A stretch of 64,000 bases of DNA from an uncultured Lachnospiraceae bacterium (GCA_902774915.1 CACYKH010000006.1:161530-225529), one strand, 5' to 3'. Numbered from the stretch's first letter, positions 25,756 through 34,124 are shown. A program made the numbers and translations. The notes: a model not told the origin generated them from the letters alone.

Positions 25756-26009
25756 GTATGCTCTTTCATTTATATGGCGTTTATCACGTTAGCGATTTTC
25801 TAAATATTTCGAGAAATCTTCTATAAACTGCATATCGCTCGGCTTTAACTCGTAAAAATGCCTTTGATTAGAGGTTCAGACTAGCGTCAGTAAATGGATG
25901 GCATTTTTACTTCAAACAGTGTCGCTCGCGATGCAGTTTATGAAGTTTTCTCTTCATATTTAACGAAAATCGAACTATCGATAAAGCCCATATAAATGAA
26001 AGAGCATAC
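25756..26009. repeat. 254-bp imperfect palindrome between SCIFF peptide and maturase genes
   Basis: The ends are a perfect 22-bp inverted repeat (25756-25777 against 25988-26009). The inner parts continue pairing with scattered mismatches and short bulges: CGATTTTC near 25793 with GAAAATCG at 25964, ATAAACTGCAT near 25822 with ATGCAGTTTAT at 25931, and AAAAATGCC (25854-25862) with GGCATTTTT (25900-25908). Only 37 bases (25863-25899) stay unpaired in the loop. No gene lies inside. It could be a structured RNA, a palindromic MITE-like repeat, or a regulatory hairpin limiting maturase expression. I do not recognise a known family. Confidence 0.85.
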
Positions 26010-26070
26010 ATTTACATTTTCAAAAAGGGAAATACGCCGACGTTTCAGGTGGCGTTAGAGGTGGAGTTGA

Positions 26071-27543
26071 ATGGTTCATCAGTATAAATTGAATGGTTAT
26101 AATATTGTGTTGGATACTTGCTCGGGTTCGGTGCATAGTGTGGATGATGTGGCGTATGATATCATCGAGATGTATGGGGATAAGAGTGAGGATGAGATTG
26201 TGAGTGTCATCATGGAGAGGTATGGTGACAGGGAGGATGTGACTGATGAGGAGGTGCGTCTCTGTATAGGGGATGTGCAGAGTCTGGTTGAGGCACATAA
26301 GCTCTATACTCCGGATACATATGAGCCACTGGCAGGCGAATTTAAGAAGAGAAGCGGAGATGTGATTAAGGCTCTTTGTCTTCATGTTTCACATACCTGT
26401 AACCTCAATTGTGAGTATTGCTTTGCTGCACAAGGTAAGTATAACGGTGAGCGCGCTCTTATGAGTCTTGAGGTTGGTAAGAGGGCTATTGATTTTCTGA
26501 TTGAGAATTCAGGAACAAGGCATAATCTCGAGGTGGATTTCTTTGGTGGAGAGCCGCTTATGAACTGGGATGTTTGTAAGGATATAGTTCGTTATGCTCG
26601 CTCAATAGAAAAAGAGGCAGGAAAGAATTTCCGTTTTACTCTTACAACGAATGGAATGCTTATTGATGATGACGTTATAGATTTTTGTAATAAAGAGATG
26701 AGTAATGTTGTTCTTAGTCTTGATGGCCGTAAGGAGGTTCATGACAGAACTCGTAAGGACTACAATGGTAATGGAAGCTTTGACAAGATAATTCCGAAGT
26801 TCCAGAAACTGGTTGAGGCTAGAAATGGAAAGAATTATTACATGCGTGGTACCTTCACTCATCTTAATACTGATTTTACTGAAGATATATTTACTATGGC
26901 TGATCTTGGATTTAAGGAGCTTTCAATGGAGCCGGTTGTTAGTAAGCCGGGTGATCCGCTAGCACTTACAGAAGAGGATCTTCCAATCTTAAAGGATCAG
27001 TATGAGAAGCTTGCTAAGGAAATGTTAAAGAGAGATATAGAGGGAAATGGATTTACTTTCTATCATTATATGGTGGATTTAAAATCTGGTCCTTGTATTT
27101 ATAAGAGAATTTCTGGCTGTGGTTCGGGAACTGAGTACATGGCAGTTACTCCTTGGGGCGACCTTTATCCTTGCCATCAGTTTGTTGGCGATGAGGGTTA
27201 CAAGCTTGGTGATATCTGGAATGGAGTAACTAATAAGGATAGACAGGAAGAGTTCCGTGTTTGTAATGCATATGCTCGTCCGGACTGTCGTAATTGTTGG
27301 GCAATGCATTATTGCTCAGGTGGATGCGCTGCGAATGCATATCATGCTACTGGAGATGTAAAGGGAATCTATGAATATGGTTGTGAGCTGTTCAGAAAGA
27401 GAATGGAATGCGCGATCATGATTCAGGTTGCACACGATGCTCTGGGACTTGAGCCGGTTAGTGGTGCAACAGCTGGAAGTGAGAGAGTTGGAAATGTAAT
27501 TGATGTTAATGAGGATTGCTCAACTTGTGGTGAGTGCGACTAG
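26071..27543 (+). CDS. scfB: SCIFF radical-SAM maturase
   Basis: A 490-residue radical-SAM SPASM enzyme that forms the thioether crosslinks in the SCIFF peptide. The N-terminal 90 residues are a peptide-binding domain (YKLNGYNIVLDTCSGSVHSVDDVAYDII). The SAM cluster motif CNLNCEYCFA is near residue 110, with FFGGEPLMNW after it. The SPASM part has CGSGTEYMAVTPWGDLYPCHQF and CRNCWAMHYCSGGCAANAYH for auxiliary clusters. The C-terminus ends DCSTCGECD, echoing the CGEC of the substrate core. AGAGGTGGAG precedes ATG 26071. It has no clear promoter of its own beyond the palindrome region. Confidence 0.95.
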   Translation: MVHQYKLNGYNIVLDTCSGSVHSVDDVAYDIIEMYGDKSEDEIVSVIMERYGDREDVTDEEVRLCIGDVQSLVEAHKLYTPDTYEPLAGEFKKRSGDVIKALCLHVSHTCNLNCEYCFAAQGKYNGERALMSLEVGKRAIDFLIENSGTRHNLEVDFFGGEPLMNWDVCKDIVRYARSIEKEAGKNFRFTLTTNGMLIDDDVIDFCNKEMSNVVLSLDGRKEVHDRTRKDYNGNGSFDKIIPKFQKLVEARNGKNYYMRGTFTHLNTDFTEDIFTMADLGFKELSMEPVVSKPGDPLALTEEDLPILKDQYEKLAKEMLKRDIEGNGFTFYHYMVDLKSGPCIYKRISGCGSGTEYMAVTPWGDLYPCHQFVGDEGYKLGDIWNGVTNKDRQEEFRVCNAYARPDCRNCWAMHYCSGGCAANAYHATGDVKGIYEYGCELFRKRMECAIMIQVAHDALGLEPVSGATAGSERVGNVIDVNEDCSTCGECD

Positions 27544-27584
27544 AGAATAGCAGTCTAGTTGGAGTGAAGAAGCTTATTTAGGAT

Positions 27585-29084
27585 ATGGATAATAAGAAGA
27601 ACGACAATTACATATTATATCCTGTAAAAAAGTTCATTGAGATGTACAAGGAATCCAAGAAGGTGCGTCTTCATATGCCAGGACACAAGGGCGCTTTTGG
27701 ATATGAGGATGATATAACGGAAGTGCATGGAGCGGATAGTCTTTACGAGGCGAGTGGAATTATTGCTGAGAGTGAGAAGAGAACAGCGGAATTGTTTGGA
27801 GCGGCAAGCACTTTCTATAGTACAGAGGGTTCATCTCAGGTGATCAAAGCTATGTGTTTTCTTGCGATGCAGAGATGGTATGAACGTAATGGAGTGCGTA
27901 CAGATGATAAGGATGTTTCTGTTAAAACGGGCGAAGAGAGACCTGTAATTCTTGCTACGAGGAATGCGCATAAATCGTTTATATATGCAGATATGCTTCT
28001 TGGTTTTGACATTAAGTGGATGTATCCAAAACGAGAAGATTATTCTCTTTGTAAGTGTGAATTGACACCGGAAGAGTTGGATGATTATATCAAGGAAATA
28101 GTCAACGAGAATGCTGGAAAAGTCGGCATTGCTGCAGTATATGTGACATCGCCAGACTATCTTGGGAATATACTTGATATAGAAGGGTTAGCAACGGTAG
28201 CTCACAAGTATGATATTCCGTTATTAGTTGATAATGCGCATGGAGCATACCTTAAGTTTATTGAAAATAATAATCAAAATACTTTGAAAAAGGATTTGCA
28301 CCCGATAACTCTTGGGGCGGATATGTGTGCTGATTCTGCTCATAAAACATTGCCTGTTCTGACGGGTGGAGCGTATCTCCATGTTTCTGAAAAATCTTTA
28401 TTGATAAATGGTAAAGATGAATTTGAAGAAGAGGTTAGAAAAGCTCTTCTTATGTTTGGCTCTACTAGTCCTTCATATATGATAATGGAATCGTTGGATG
28501 AGGCGATAAAAAGAATTAAGCCAGAGGATTATGTGGAAACCGAGAAGAGAGTTGCTGAGTTAGAAAAGGAACTAACCAGTATAGGATATAAGATACTGAA
28601 TGATAATGAACCACTTAAGATTGTTGTTGATTTAAGAGGGCTATCAGTTAGCGGAAATGAATTATCTGATAAACTCAGAAAAAAGGGGATAGAGTGCGAA
28701 TACGCTGATCCGGATTTCTTAGTAACCATGTGGTCCCCATTCAATGAGTATCCTAAGGACTATGAAAAGTTTAAGGATGCTATGTCTGAATTGTGGGATG
28801 AATTAGATTGTTCGGCAGAAGAAAGAGCTGGAAGTAGTTTTAATGGAATTGTAATAAAGGACTACAAACTCCCTGAGGTTAAATATCAACCATATGAGGT
28901 TAAATTCCTTCCTCATAAAAAGGTGAAGGTTGATGATAGTCTGGTTGGAAAGATTGTGGCGGACACATCCGTTTCCTGCCCACCTGCTGTTTCTCCAATT
29001 GTAGCAGGTGAAACTATAGATAAGAATATTTTATTAGTATTAAAATATTATGGTATAGATATAATAGATGTACTTGTGATATAA
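27585..29084 (+). CDS. Orn/Lys/Arg decarboxylase family PLP enzyme
   Basis: A 499-residue fold-type I PLP enzyme of the arginine/lysine/ornithine decarboxylase family, Bacillus SpeA-like without the N-terminal wing domain. Motifs: HMPGHKGAFG at about residue 32, YVTSPDYLGNI, VDNAHGAYLKF and the PLP lysine in SAHKTLPVLTGG (Lys254). The C-terminal domain has SCPPAVSPIVAGETID. The product would be a polyamine precursor such as agmatine or cadaverine; which amino acid is used cannot be decided. It starts 41 bases after scfB and ends before a terminator. Confidence 0.92.
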   Translation: MDNKKNDNYILYPVKKFIEMYKESKKVRLHMPGHKGAFGYEDDITEVHGADSLYEASGIIAESEKRTAELFGAASTFYSTEGSSQVIKAMCFLAMQRWYERNGVRTDDKDVSVKTGEERPVILATRNAHKSFIYADMLLGFDIKWMYPKREDYSLCKCELTPEELDDYIKEIVNENAGKVGIAAVYVTSPDYLGNILDIEGLATVAHKYDIPLLVDNAHGAYLKFIENNNQNTLKKDLHPITLGADMCADSAHKTLPVLTGGAYLHVSEKSLLINGKDEFEEEVRKALLMFGSTSPSYMIMESLDEAIKRIKPEDYVETEKRVAELEKELTSIGYKILNDNEPLKIVVDLRGLSVSGNELSDKLRKKGIECEYADPDFLVTMWSPFNEYPKDYEKFKDAMSELWDELDCSAEERAGSSFNGIVIKDYKLPEVKYQPYEVKFLPHKKVKVDDSLVGKIVADTSVSCPPAVSPIVAGETIDKNILLVLKYYGIDIIDVLVI

Positions 29085-29108
29085 TTACTTGTACGCAAAA
29101 AAATGGAG

Positions 29109-29157
29109 GCATTAAAGAATACTGTCCTGAAGGGACGGTTTTCTTTGGTGCTTTTTT
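29109..29157 (+). terminator. Rho-independent terminator after the decarboxylase
   Basis: ACTGTCC pairs with GGGACGGT around TGAA, extended by AAAGAA/TTCTTT and GCA/TGC outside, then six T. It ends the maturase-decarboxylase transcript and separates it from hicB. Confidence 0.85.
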
Positions 29158-29164
29158 GTTACCC

Positions 29165-29193
29165 TTGATTTATACACAATTATTGTGTATCAT
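29165..29193 (+). promoter_or_regulatory. hicB promoter with overlapping perfect palindrome
   Basis: TTGATT (29165-29170) and TATCAT (29188-29193) are 17 bases apart. The spacer is filled by ATACACAAT-T-ATTGTGTAT (29172-29190), a perfect 9-bp inverted repeat. Ribbon-helix-helix antitoxins commonly bind such short palindromes inside their own promoters. Confidence 0.75.
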
Positions 29194-29224
29194 AGAGAAA
29201 GGAGAAGTATGAAGAGAAGGGAAG

Positions 29225-29644
29225 ATGATTATGACATTAATATATCCAGTTATTTTTACAGTAACTCATGATAAAAAAGATACTTATCTGATTGAGATTC
29301 CTGATATTAAGGGCATGACAGAAGGTCATGGATTAGAGGATGCATATCGTATGGCAAGAGATTATATAGGATGTGCTCTCTATGATAAACCAGATAATCT
29401 TATTCCTGAAGCGAGTGTTTTATCAGATATTGATGTAAAGAAAGGCGAGTTCGTGGGTGAGGGTGACTCATTTGTTTCTTTGGTTGATTTAAATCTGGAT
29501 GTTTTCAGGAGAAAGATGAATAATAAATCGGTTAGAAGAAATGTGAGTATTCCGGCATGGCTTAATCAGGCTGCAGACGAAGCGCATATTAATGTATCTA
29601 GAGTTTTGCAGGAAGCATTGATGGAAAAACTTGGTGTATTGTAG
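29225..29644 (+). CDS. hicB: HicB-family antitoxin, apparently orphan
   Basis: A 139-residue HicB-like protein: the N-terminal domain YPVIFTVTHDKKDTYLIEIPDIKGMTEGHGLEDAYRMARDYI is the partial RNase-H-like fold, and the C-terminus SVRRNVSIPAWLNQAADEAHINVSRVLQEALMEKL is a ribbon-helix-helix DNA-binding motif. HicB normally neutralises the small HicA mRNA interferase encoded next to it, but no HicA-like frame lies in the flanking 130 or 70 bases. A short overlapping frame from ATG 29209 (20 codons) has the better ribosome site and may tune translation. It may serve as a stand-alone autoregulator. Confidence 0.85.
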   Translation: MIMTLIYPVIFTVTHDKKDTYLIEIPDIKGMTEGHGLEDAYRMARDYIGCALYDKPDNLIPEASVLSDIDVKKGEFVGEGDSFVSLVDLNLDVFRRKMNNKSVRRNVSIPAWLNQAADEAHINVSRVLQEALMEKLGVL

Positions 29645-29667
29645 ATATGCAAACTTTCCTTTATAAT
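29639..29667 (+). promoter_or_regulatory. Promoter of the LUD gene
   Basis: TTGTAG (29639-29644) and TATAAT (29662-29667) are 17 bases apart, with the -35 overlapping the end of hicB. It would drive the LUD gene and possibly proA and the kinase pair. Confidence 0.55.
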
Positions 29668-29713
29668 ATAGCAAGACGCGATTAATCCTGAATTCTTGGA
29701 TAGGAGAATAGGT

Positions 29714-30343
29714 ATGAATGAGAATATAGTTAAGAGAAATGAACTTCTGGCCCAGAAGGTTATTAAGGGTCTGGAATCTAGAAATATGACAGGTTACTAT
29801 GCTGCTTCTAAAGAGGAAGCGGTTAAGAAGGCTCTCGAACTTATCCCCGAGGGTTCATCGGTTACTATGGGTGGTGCCATGAGTGCTCACGAAGTAGGAC
29901 TTGTAGATGTGCTTAAAAATGGTAACTATAATTTTATAGATAGAGATGCATATGAGGACAAGCGTGCTGCCATGCTGATGGCATATGACGCAGATGTATT
30001 CTTAGCAAGTGCAAATGCGATGACAGAGGATGGAGTTATCGTTAATATTGATGGTAATTCAAATCGTGTGTCCGCCATTGCTCAGGGACCTAAGAAGGTT
30101 GTTTTCATAGTTGGTATGAATAAGATATGCGATGATGTGGATGGCGCTATGAAGAGAGCCCGCAACGTGGCTGCTCCTATTAATGCACAGAGGTTTGGTC
30201 TTTCCACACCGTGTTCCAAAACAGGTTCATGCATGAACTGTAAATCACCTGACACAATTTGCTGTCAGATACTTATAACGAGATTTTCAAGACATGAAGG
30301 ACGTATCCACGTAATTCTTGTAAATGATAATCTAGGATTTTAA
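29714..30343 (+). CDS. LUD-domain protein (LutC-like)
   Basis: A 209-residue LUD (DUF162) protein. The family includes LutC of the lactate-utilisation LutABC complex. Key stretches: GYYAASKEEAVKKALELIPEGSSVTMGGAMSAHEVG, ADVFLASANAMTEDGVIVNIDGNSNRVSAI and a C-terminal Cys cluster TGSCMNCKSPDTICC that may hold metal. LutA and LutB are not adjacent, so it is a stand-alone member of the clostridial type. AGGAGA precedes ATG 29714. It is followed by proA 40 bases later. Confidence 0.88.
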   Translation: MNENIVKRNELLAQKVIKGLESRNMTGYYAASKEEAVKKALELIPEGSSVTMGGAMSAHEVGLVDVLKNGNYNFIDRDAYEDKRAAMLMAYDADVFLASANAMTEDGVIVNIDGNSNRVSAIAQGPKKVVFIVGMNKICDDVDGAMKRARNVAAPINAQRFGLSTPCSKTGSCMNCKSPDTICCQILITRFSRHEGRIHVILVNDNLGF

Positions 30344-30383
30344 TACAATGCTCGGTTTCAGAAAATCGAGCGTGGAGGGAAAA

Positions 30384-31691
30384 ATGGTTGTTAGAGAAGA
30401 AGTAAGAAAAATGAAGACAGTTGCACCACTTGTTGCAGCAACAAGTAACGAAGCTAGGTGCAAAGCTCTTAAGATAATAGCAGAGAGATTAGTTGAAAAG
30501 AAAGATGAAATCTTTGCGGAAAATAAAAAGGATTTGGATTATGCAGCTGAAAATGGTGTTGCAGCTCCAATTGTAAAAAGACTTAAGTTTGACGAAGGAA
30601 AGCTTAGAGATGTAGTTGCGGGAATTGAGCAGCTTATAACTCTTGAGGATCCTATCGGAAAAGTTACTCTTGATAGAGAATTGGATGAGGGCCTGCGACT
30701 TACACGTATAACATGCCCTATTGGTGTTATCGGAGTTATCTTCGAGGCAAGACCAGATGCGCTGGTTCAGATTTCATCACTATGTATTCGAAGTGGTAAC
30801 TGCCCAGTTCTTAAAGGTGGAAAAGAAACCACATATACTAATAGAATTCTTTTTGGAATCATTTACGATGCAGTTCTTGAGGCTGGCTTCCCTTCAGGGT
30901 GCATGCTCCAGGTGGAACAGCACAATGAGATAGACGAGCTTCTTACATGCGATGGCCTCGTGGATCTTCTCATCCCACGCGGCTCCAATGCATTTGTAAG
31001 ATACATAATGGACAATACCCACATTCCAGTAATGGGACACGCAGATGGCATTTGTCATATCTATGTTGATAAGGATGCGGATTTCGATAAGGCTATTTCA
31101 GTAATCGTTGATGCGAAGATTCAGTATACAGCTGCCTGCAATGCAGTTGAGACATTGCTGGTTCATAGAGATATAGCAAAAGAGTTCCTTCCAAAGCTGG
31201 CGAAGGCTCTCGAAGAAAACAAGGTTAAGCTGAGGGGAACCAAAGAGGTTACAGATATCCTTGATTCAAGTTTCACATCTTCGGATGCAGAGACAGCTTA
31301 TGAAACAATAGATGAGTCAGAGTTCAAAGAGTATCTGGCGCTCATTGTTTCTGCTAAATTAGTAGGCGGAGTAGATGAGGCTATTGATCATATAAACCTT
31401 CATGGATCACATCATACAGATGCGATAATAACTGAAAATAGTGAAACAGCAGATAGATTCCTTCAGCTGGTAGATAGTGCGGGAGTTTATCAGAATTGCT
31501 CGACTAGATTTGCGGATGGTTTCAGATACGGCTTCGGAGCCGAGGTCGGAATCAGCACCAGTAAAATCCACGCGAGAGGACCTGTAGGACTTGAAGGACT
31601 TGTGACATATAAATATAAGCTTGTTGGCCATGGACAGATAGTTGGAGATTATGCAAGTGGAAAGAGTCAGTTCCACTTTAAGGAGTTGTAA
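30384..31691 (+). CDS. proA: Gamma-glutamyl phosphate reductase
   Basis: Second step of proline synthesis, NADPH-dependent reduction of gamma-glutamyl phosphate to the semialdehyde. The 435-residue aldehyde-dehydrogenase-fold protein has GVIGVIFEARPDALVQISSLC, VLKGGKE, LIPRGSNAF and the catalytic Cys252 in QYTAACNAVETLL, with ending RGPVGLEGLVTYKY. The start at 30384 follows GGAGGGA. The usual partner proB (glutamate 5-kinase) is not in the window, so proA is separated here. Confidence 0.95.
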   Translation: MVVREEVRKMKTVAPLVAATSNEARCKALKIIAERLVEKKDEIFAENKKDLDYAAENGVAAPIVKRLKFDEGKLRDVVAGIEQLITLEDPIGKVTLDRELDEGLRLTRITCPIGVIGVIFEARPDALVQISSLCIRSGNCPVLKGGKETTYTNRILFGIIYDAVLEAGFPSGCMLQVEQHNEIDELLTCDGLVDLLIPRGSNAFVRYIMDNTHIPVMGHADGICHIYVDKDADFDKAISVIVDAKIQYTAACNAVETLLVHRDIAKEFLPKLAKALEENKVKLRGTKEVTDILDSSFTSSDAETAYETIDESEFKEYLALIVSAKLVGGVDEAIDHINLHGSHHTDAIITENSETADRFLQLVDSAGVYQNCSTRFADGFRYGFGAEVGISTSKIHARGPVGLEGLVTYKYKLVGHGQIVGDYASGKSQFHFKEL

Positions 31692-31692
31692 T

Positions 31693-33030
31693 ATGAGTGA
31701 TTATGTTCCTTTGTTCTCATTTGCTGATATGATGGGACTTATCATAACCATCTGGGGAAATGTTTTTCTCCTTGTTATGATCTTTTCATTGTATGTTAGC
31801 AAGAAACGTGATGACGATAGCTTATCAGCAAGAAATATTTCTATACCTTATACTGAGGATATTCTTCGTTTTTTTGTATTGATTTTTTTATATAATTTGT
31901 TTTATATTTTCATTATTCTTACGGATTATTCTGAATCGGAGAAAGGACCTCAATACTATCTTACATCGGTATTTTTATACTACATTGTCGCGGCAATGCT
32001 GGTAATTCTTTTCTTATATTTTATCAAGAAGTATATAGTTGAAAGATTTGAGGCTAAGTGGATAGGCATTTTGGCAAATGCCTTTATCATTATTCAGGTG
32101 ATTTTACTAGTATGTCTTATCATTAATATATTTACAGGCTTTATCTACTATTATGATGAGTCATTAGGATATCAGCATTCTTGGGGATATTATATTTGGC
32201 AGGGTTACAATATATCGGTGTTTTTGCTTATTTGTGTTTCTATGTTCAAATATTTCAAGAAAATAGATAATTTTTTGAAGTATATTGTGGTCATAGTTGT
32301 TGCATCAGCGATAATAGCGGTAATTCTAGATGTATCCATCTCGTATAGTAACTTTAATAATACATTTCTTATTATTGCATCGCTCCTCATATATTTGCAG
32401 TATGAAAACTATAAGGCTATATATGCAGTTGATCTGGTGGTTGAGATGGAAGATGCACAGCGTAAGCTGATGATGGATCAGATTAAACCGCATTTCCTAC
32501 ATAACTCGCTGAACTCGATTATCTACTATATAGATAAGAATCCGAAGAAAGCGAAGGAGGCTTTGGTCAATTTTTCAAAGTATTTGCGGACGAACCTCGA
32601 TTCAGTTAATACTGAGGACCTTATTCCAGTTTCTGAGGAATTGGAACATACAAAGGTTTACCTGGCGTTGGAAAAACTCAGATTTGAAGAAAAACTCAAT
32701 ATAGAATATGACATACAAGATGAAAATTTCATGGTTCCAACACTCAGTATTCAGCCAATGGTTGAAAATGCAGTCAAACACGGAATCAGAAAAAGTGAGA
32801 CTGGAAGTGGTACAGTAAAAATTTCCACAAAAGAAACAGAGAATCATCATATTGTTCAGATAGTGGATGACGGAACAGGCTTTAATGTTGAATCACTGGC
32901 TGATATGGATGATTCGCACATCGGCGTAAAAAGTGTTATGAGGCGCTTGATAATAGAGTGTAGGGGCACTCTTGAATTTGATAGTGGTGAAGGAAAGGGA
33001 ACGAGTTGTATCATTAAGATCCCTAAATAA
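31693..33030 (+). CDS. LytS/YehU-type sensor histidine kinase
   Basis: A 445-residue membrane kinase. The first ~240 residues carry about six membrane helices with short loops and no clear extracellular domain. The kinase core has DQIKPHFLHNSLNSIIYYID with phosphoacceptor His267, then the N-box SIQPMVENAVKHGIRK and G-boxes DDGTGF and GEGKGTSC (His_kinase plus HATPase_c). It starts 1 base after the proA stop with AGGAG in the end of proA. The cognate response regulator follows at 33068. The signal is unknown; the two large surface-protein genes downstream are likely targets. Confidence 0.92.
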   Translation: MSDYVPLFSFADMMGLIITIWGNVFLLVMIFSLYVSKKRDDDSLSARNISIPYTEDILRFFVLIFLYNLFYIFIILTDYSESEKGPQYYLTSVFLYYIVAAMLVILFLYFIKKYIVERFEAKWIGILANAFIIIQVILLVCLIINIFTGFIYYYDESLGYQHSWGYYIWQGYNISVFLLICVSMFKYFKKIDNFLKYIVVIVVASAIIAVILDVSISYSNFNNTFLIIASLLIYLQYENYKAIYAVDLVVEMEDAQRKLMMDQIKPHFLHNSLNSIIYYIDKNPKKAKEALVNFSKYLRTNLDSVNTEDLIPVSEELEHTKVYLALEKLRFEEKLNIEYDIQDENFMVPTLSIQPMVENAVKHGIRKSETGSGTVKISTKETENHHIVQIVDDGTGFNVESLADMDDSHIGVKSVMRRLIIECRGTLEFDSGEGKGTSCIIKIPK

Positions 33031-33067
33031 AGTGTTGTAATATTTAAAGAAAGATGAGGACGCTTAT

Positions 33068-33904
33068 TTGAGAATAATTGTGATTGATGACGAACGCCCT
33101 GCTCTCGAGATGATGGTAGAAACACTTGAAAAATTATGTCCTAATGATGAAATCATTTCCTTTAATGAGGCTAGAGATTTTTTGAACTATGATGGTAAAC
33201 CAAGTATTGATGTTGCTTTTATGGATATCGAGCTAGGAAGAATGACCGGAATAGAGCTTGCGATAAAACTTAAAAAAATGGCACCGTCTTGTAACATAAT
33301 TTTTGTTACAAGCTACTCGAAATATGGTGCGGATAGCTTTAAGGCTAGACCAAGTGGTTATATTACTAAACCATACACAGAAGCTGAGGTAAAAAGAGAA
33401 CTAGATAATCTTAGATATCCTGTGGAAAGGACGCCATTTAATACACTTGAGAATACCTCTTCAAAAACTGGTGTTGACGATTCGGGAAAGTTAAAATGTT
33501 CAACGTTTGGAAATTTTACGGTTTATAAAAAAGATGGTAGTGTGATGAAATTTACCAGAACGAAATCTAAAGAACTTCTGGCATATCTCATTGACTGTGC
33601 CGGATTCCCAATAACGTCAAAGGATATTGCGCAAGATATTTATGAGGCAGACTTAGACAAACAGATGTCTAAGAATATATCAAAAATTATTATAGGACTG
33701 ATGGATGACCTAAAGCGTGAAGGATATGATGGAGTTGTAATAAAACAAAATCGAGAAATATATATCAATAAAGATAAGATAAAATGTGATATCTATGAAG
33801 CTATAAACGGGAATGTAGAATTACTAAATTCTTTCGCTGGAGAATATATGATTGAATACTCCTGGGCGGAAATCAGTGATACAGTTTCGAAAATTCGTAA
33901 ATAG
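33068..33904 (+). CDS. Response regulator with BTAD-like output domain
   Basis: A 278-residue response regulator. The receiver domain (1-120) has acidic pocket IDDE (7-10), phosphoacceptor Asp53 in FMDIELGRMTG, Thr81 and Lys101 in YITKPYTEAEV. The C-terminal part (about 138-278), KCSTFGNFTVYKKDGSVMKFTRTKSKELLAYLIDC, is a winged-helix of the type found in BTAD/SARP-like regulators. The start is TTG, preceded by GATGAGG; no better ATG exists. It pairs with the upstream kinase. Four direct repeats upstream of the next gene are a plausible binding site. Confidence 0.9.
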   Translation: MRIIVIDDERPALEMMVETLEKLCPNDEIISFNEARDFLNYDGKPSIDVAFMDIELGRMTGIELAIKLKKMAPSCNIIFVTSYSKYGADSFKARPSGYITKPYTEAEVKRELDNLRYPVERTPFNTLENTSSKTGVDDSGKLKCSTFGNFTVYKKDGSVMKFTRTKSKELLAYLIDCAGFPITSKDIAQDIYEADLDKQMSKNISKIIIGLMDDLKREGYDGVVIKQNREIYINKDKIKCDIYEAINGNVELLNSFAGEYMIEYSWAEISDTVSKIRK

Positions 33905-33906
33905 AA

Positions 33907-33944
33907 TATGACACCGAGGTAAATCTCGGTGTCATATTTTTTTT
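33907..33944 (+). terminator. Rho-independent terminator after the two-component pair
   Basis: ATGACACCGAG and CTCGGTGTCAT form an 11-bp perfect stem around GTAAAT, followed by a run of eight T. Confidence 0.95.
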
Positions 33945-34037
33945 ATGTCGGATTTTTAATATCAAAACAAGCATGTTTTTAGTAGTGCAGAATCTTATTA
34001 TAAAAACTATTTTTTTGCAACAAAAATAGCCGTTTTC

Positions 34038-34080
34038 AGGGAGAACTGTGGGGAAGTGAAGGGAAAACTGGGGAACTACT
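34038..34080 (+). promoter_or_regulatory. Four tandem direct repeats upstream of the MBG surface protein
   Basis: AGGGAGAACTG, TGGGGAAGTGA, AGGGAAAACTG and GGGGAACTACT follow each other with a period of 10-11 bases (about one helical turn). They end just upstream of the likely promoter (TATCAT at 34086-34091 or TATAAG at 34097). Tandem half-sites on one DNA face are typical for activating response regulators, and the kinase-regulator pair ends 134 bases upstream. Confidence 0.6.
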
Positions 34081-34107
34081 CTTGGTATCATATACGTATA
34101 AGTTAAT

Positions 34108-34124
34108 TATCAATTCAATTGATA
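34108..34124 (+). promoter_or_regulatory. Perfect palindrome in the leader of the MBG gene
   Basis: TATCAATT-C-AATTGATA is a perfect 8-bp inverted repeat with a single central base, ending 22 bases before the start codon. It could be an operator or a small hairpin in the mRNA leader; its binding factor is unknown. Confidence 0.45.

Noticed and set aside
25756..26009. Insertion sequence remnant
   Set aside because: No transposase fragment and no obvious direct target duplication at the ends, so it is listed as a palindrome of unknown nature.
29209..29271. Twenty-codon frame overlapping the hicB start
   Set aside because: It has the better ribosome site but no recognisable product, is too short to be HicA, and may at most act as a translation-tuning leader.
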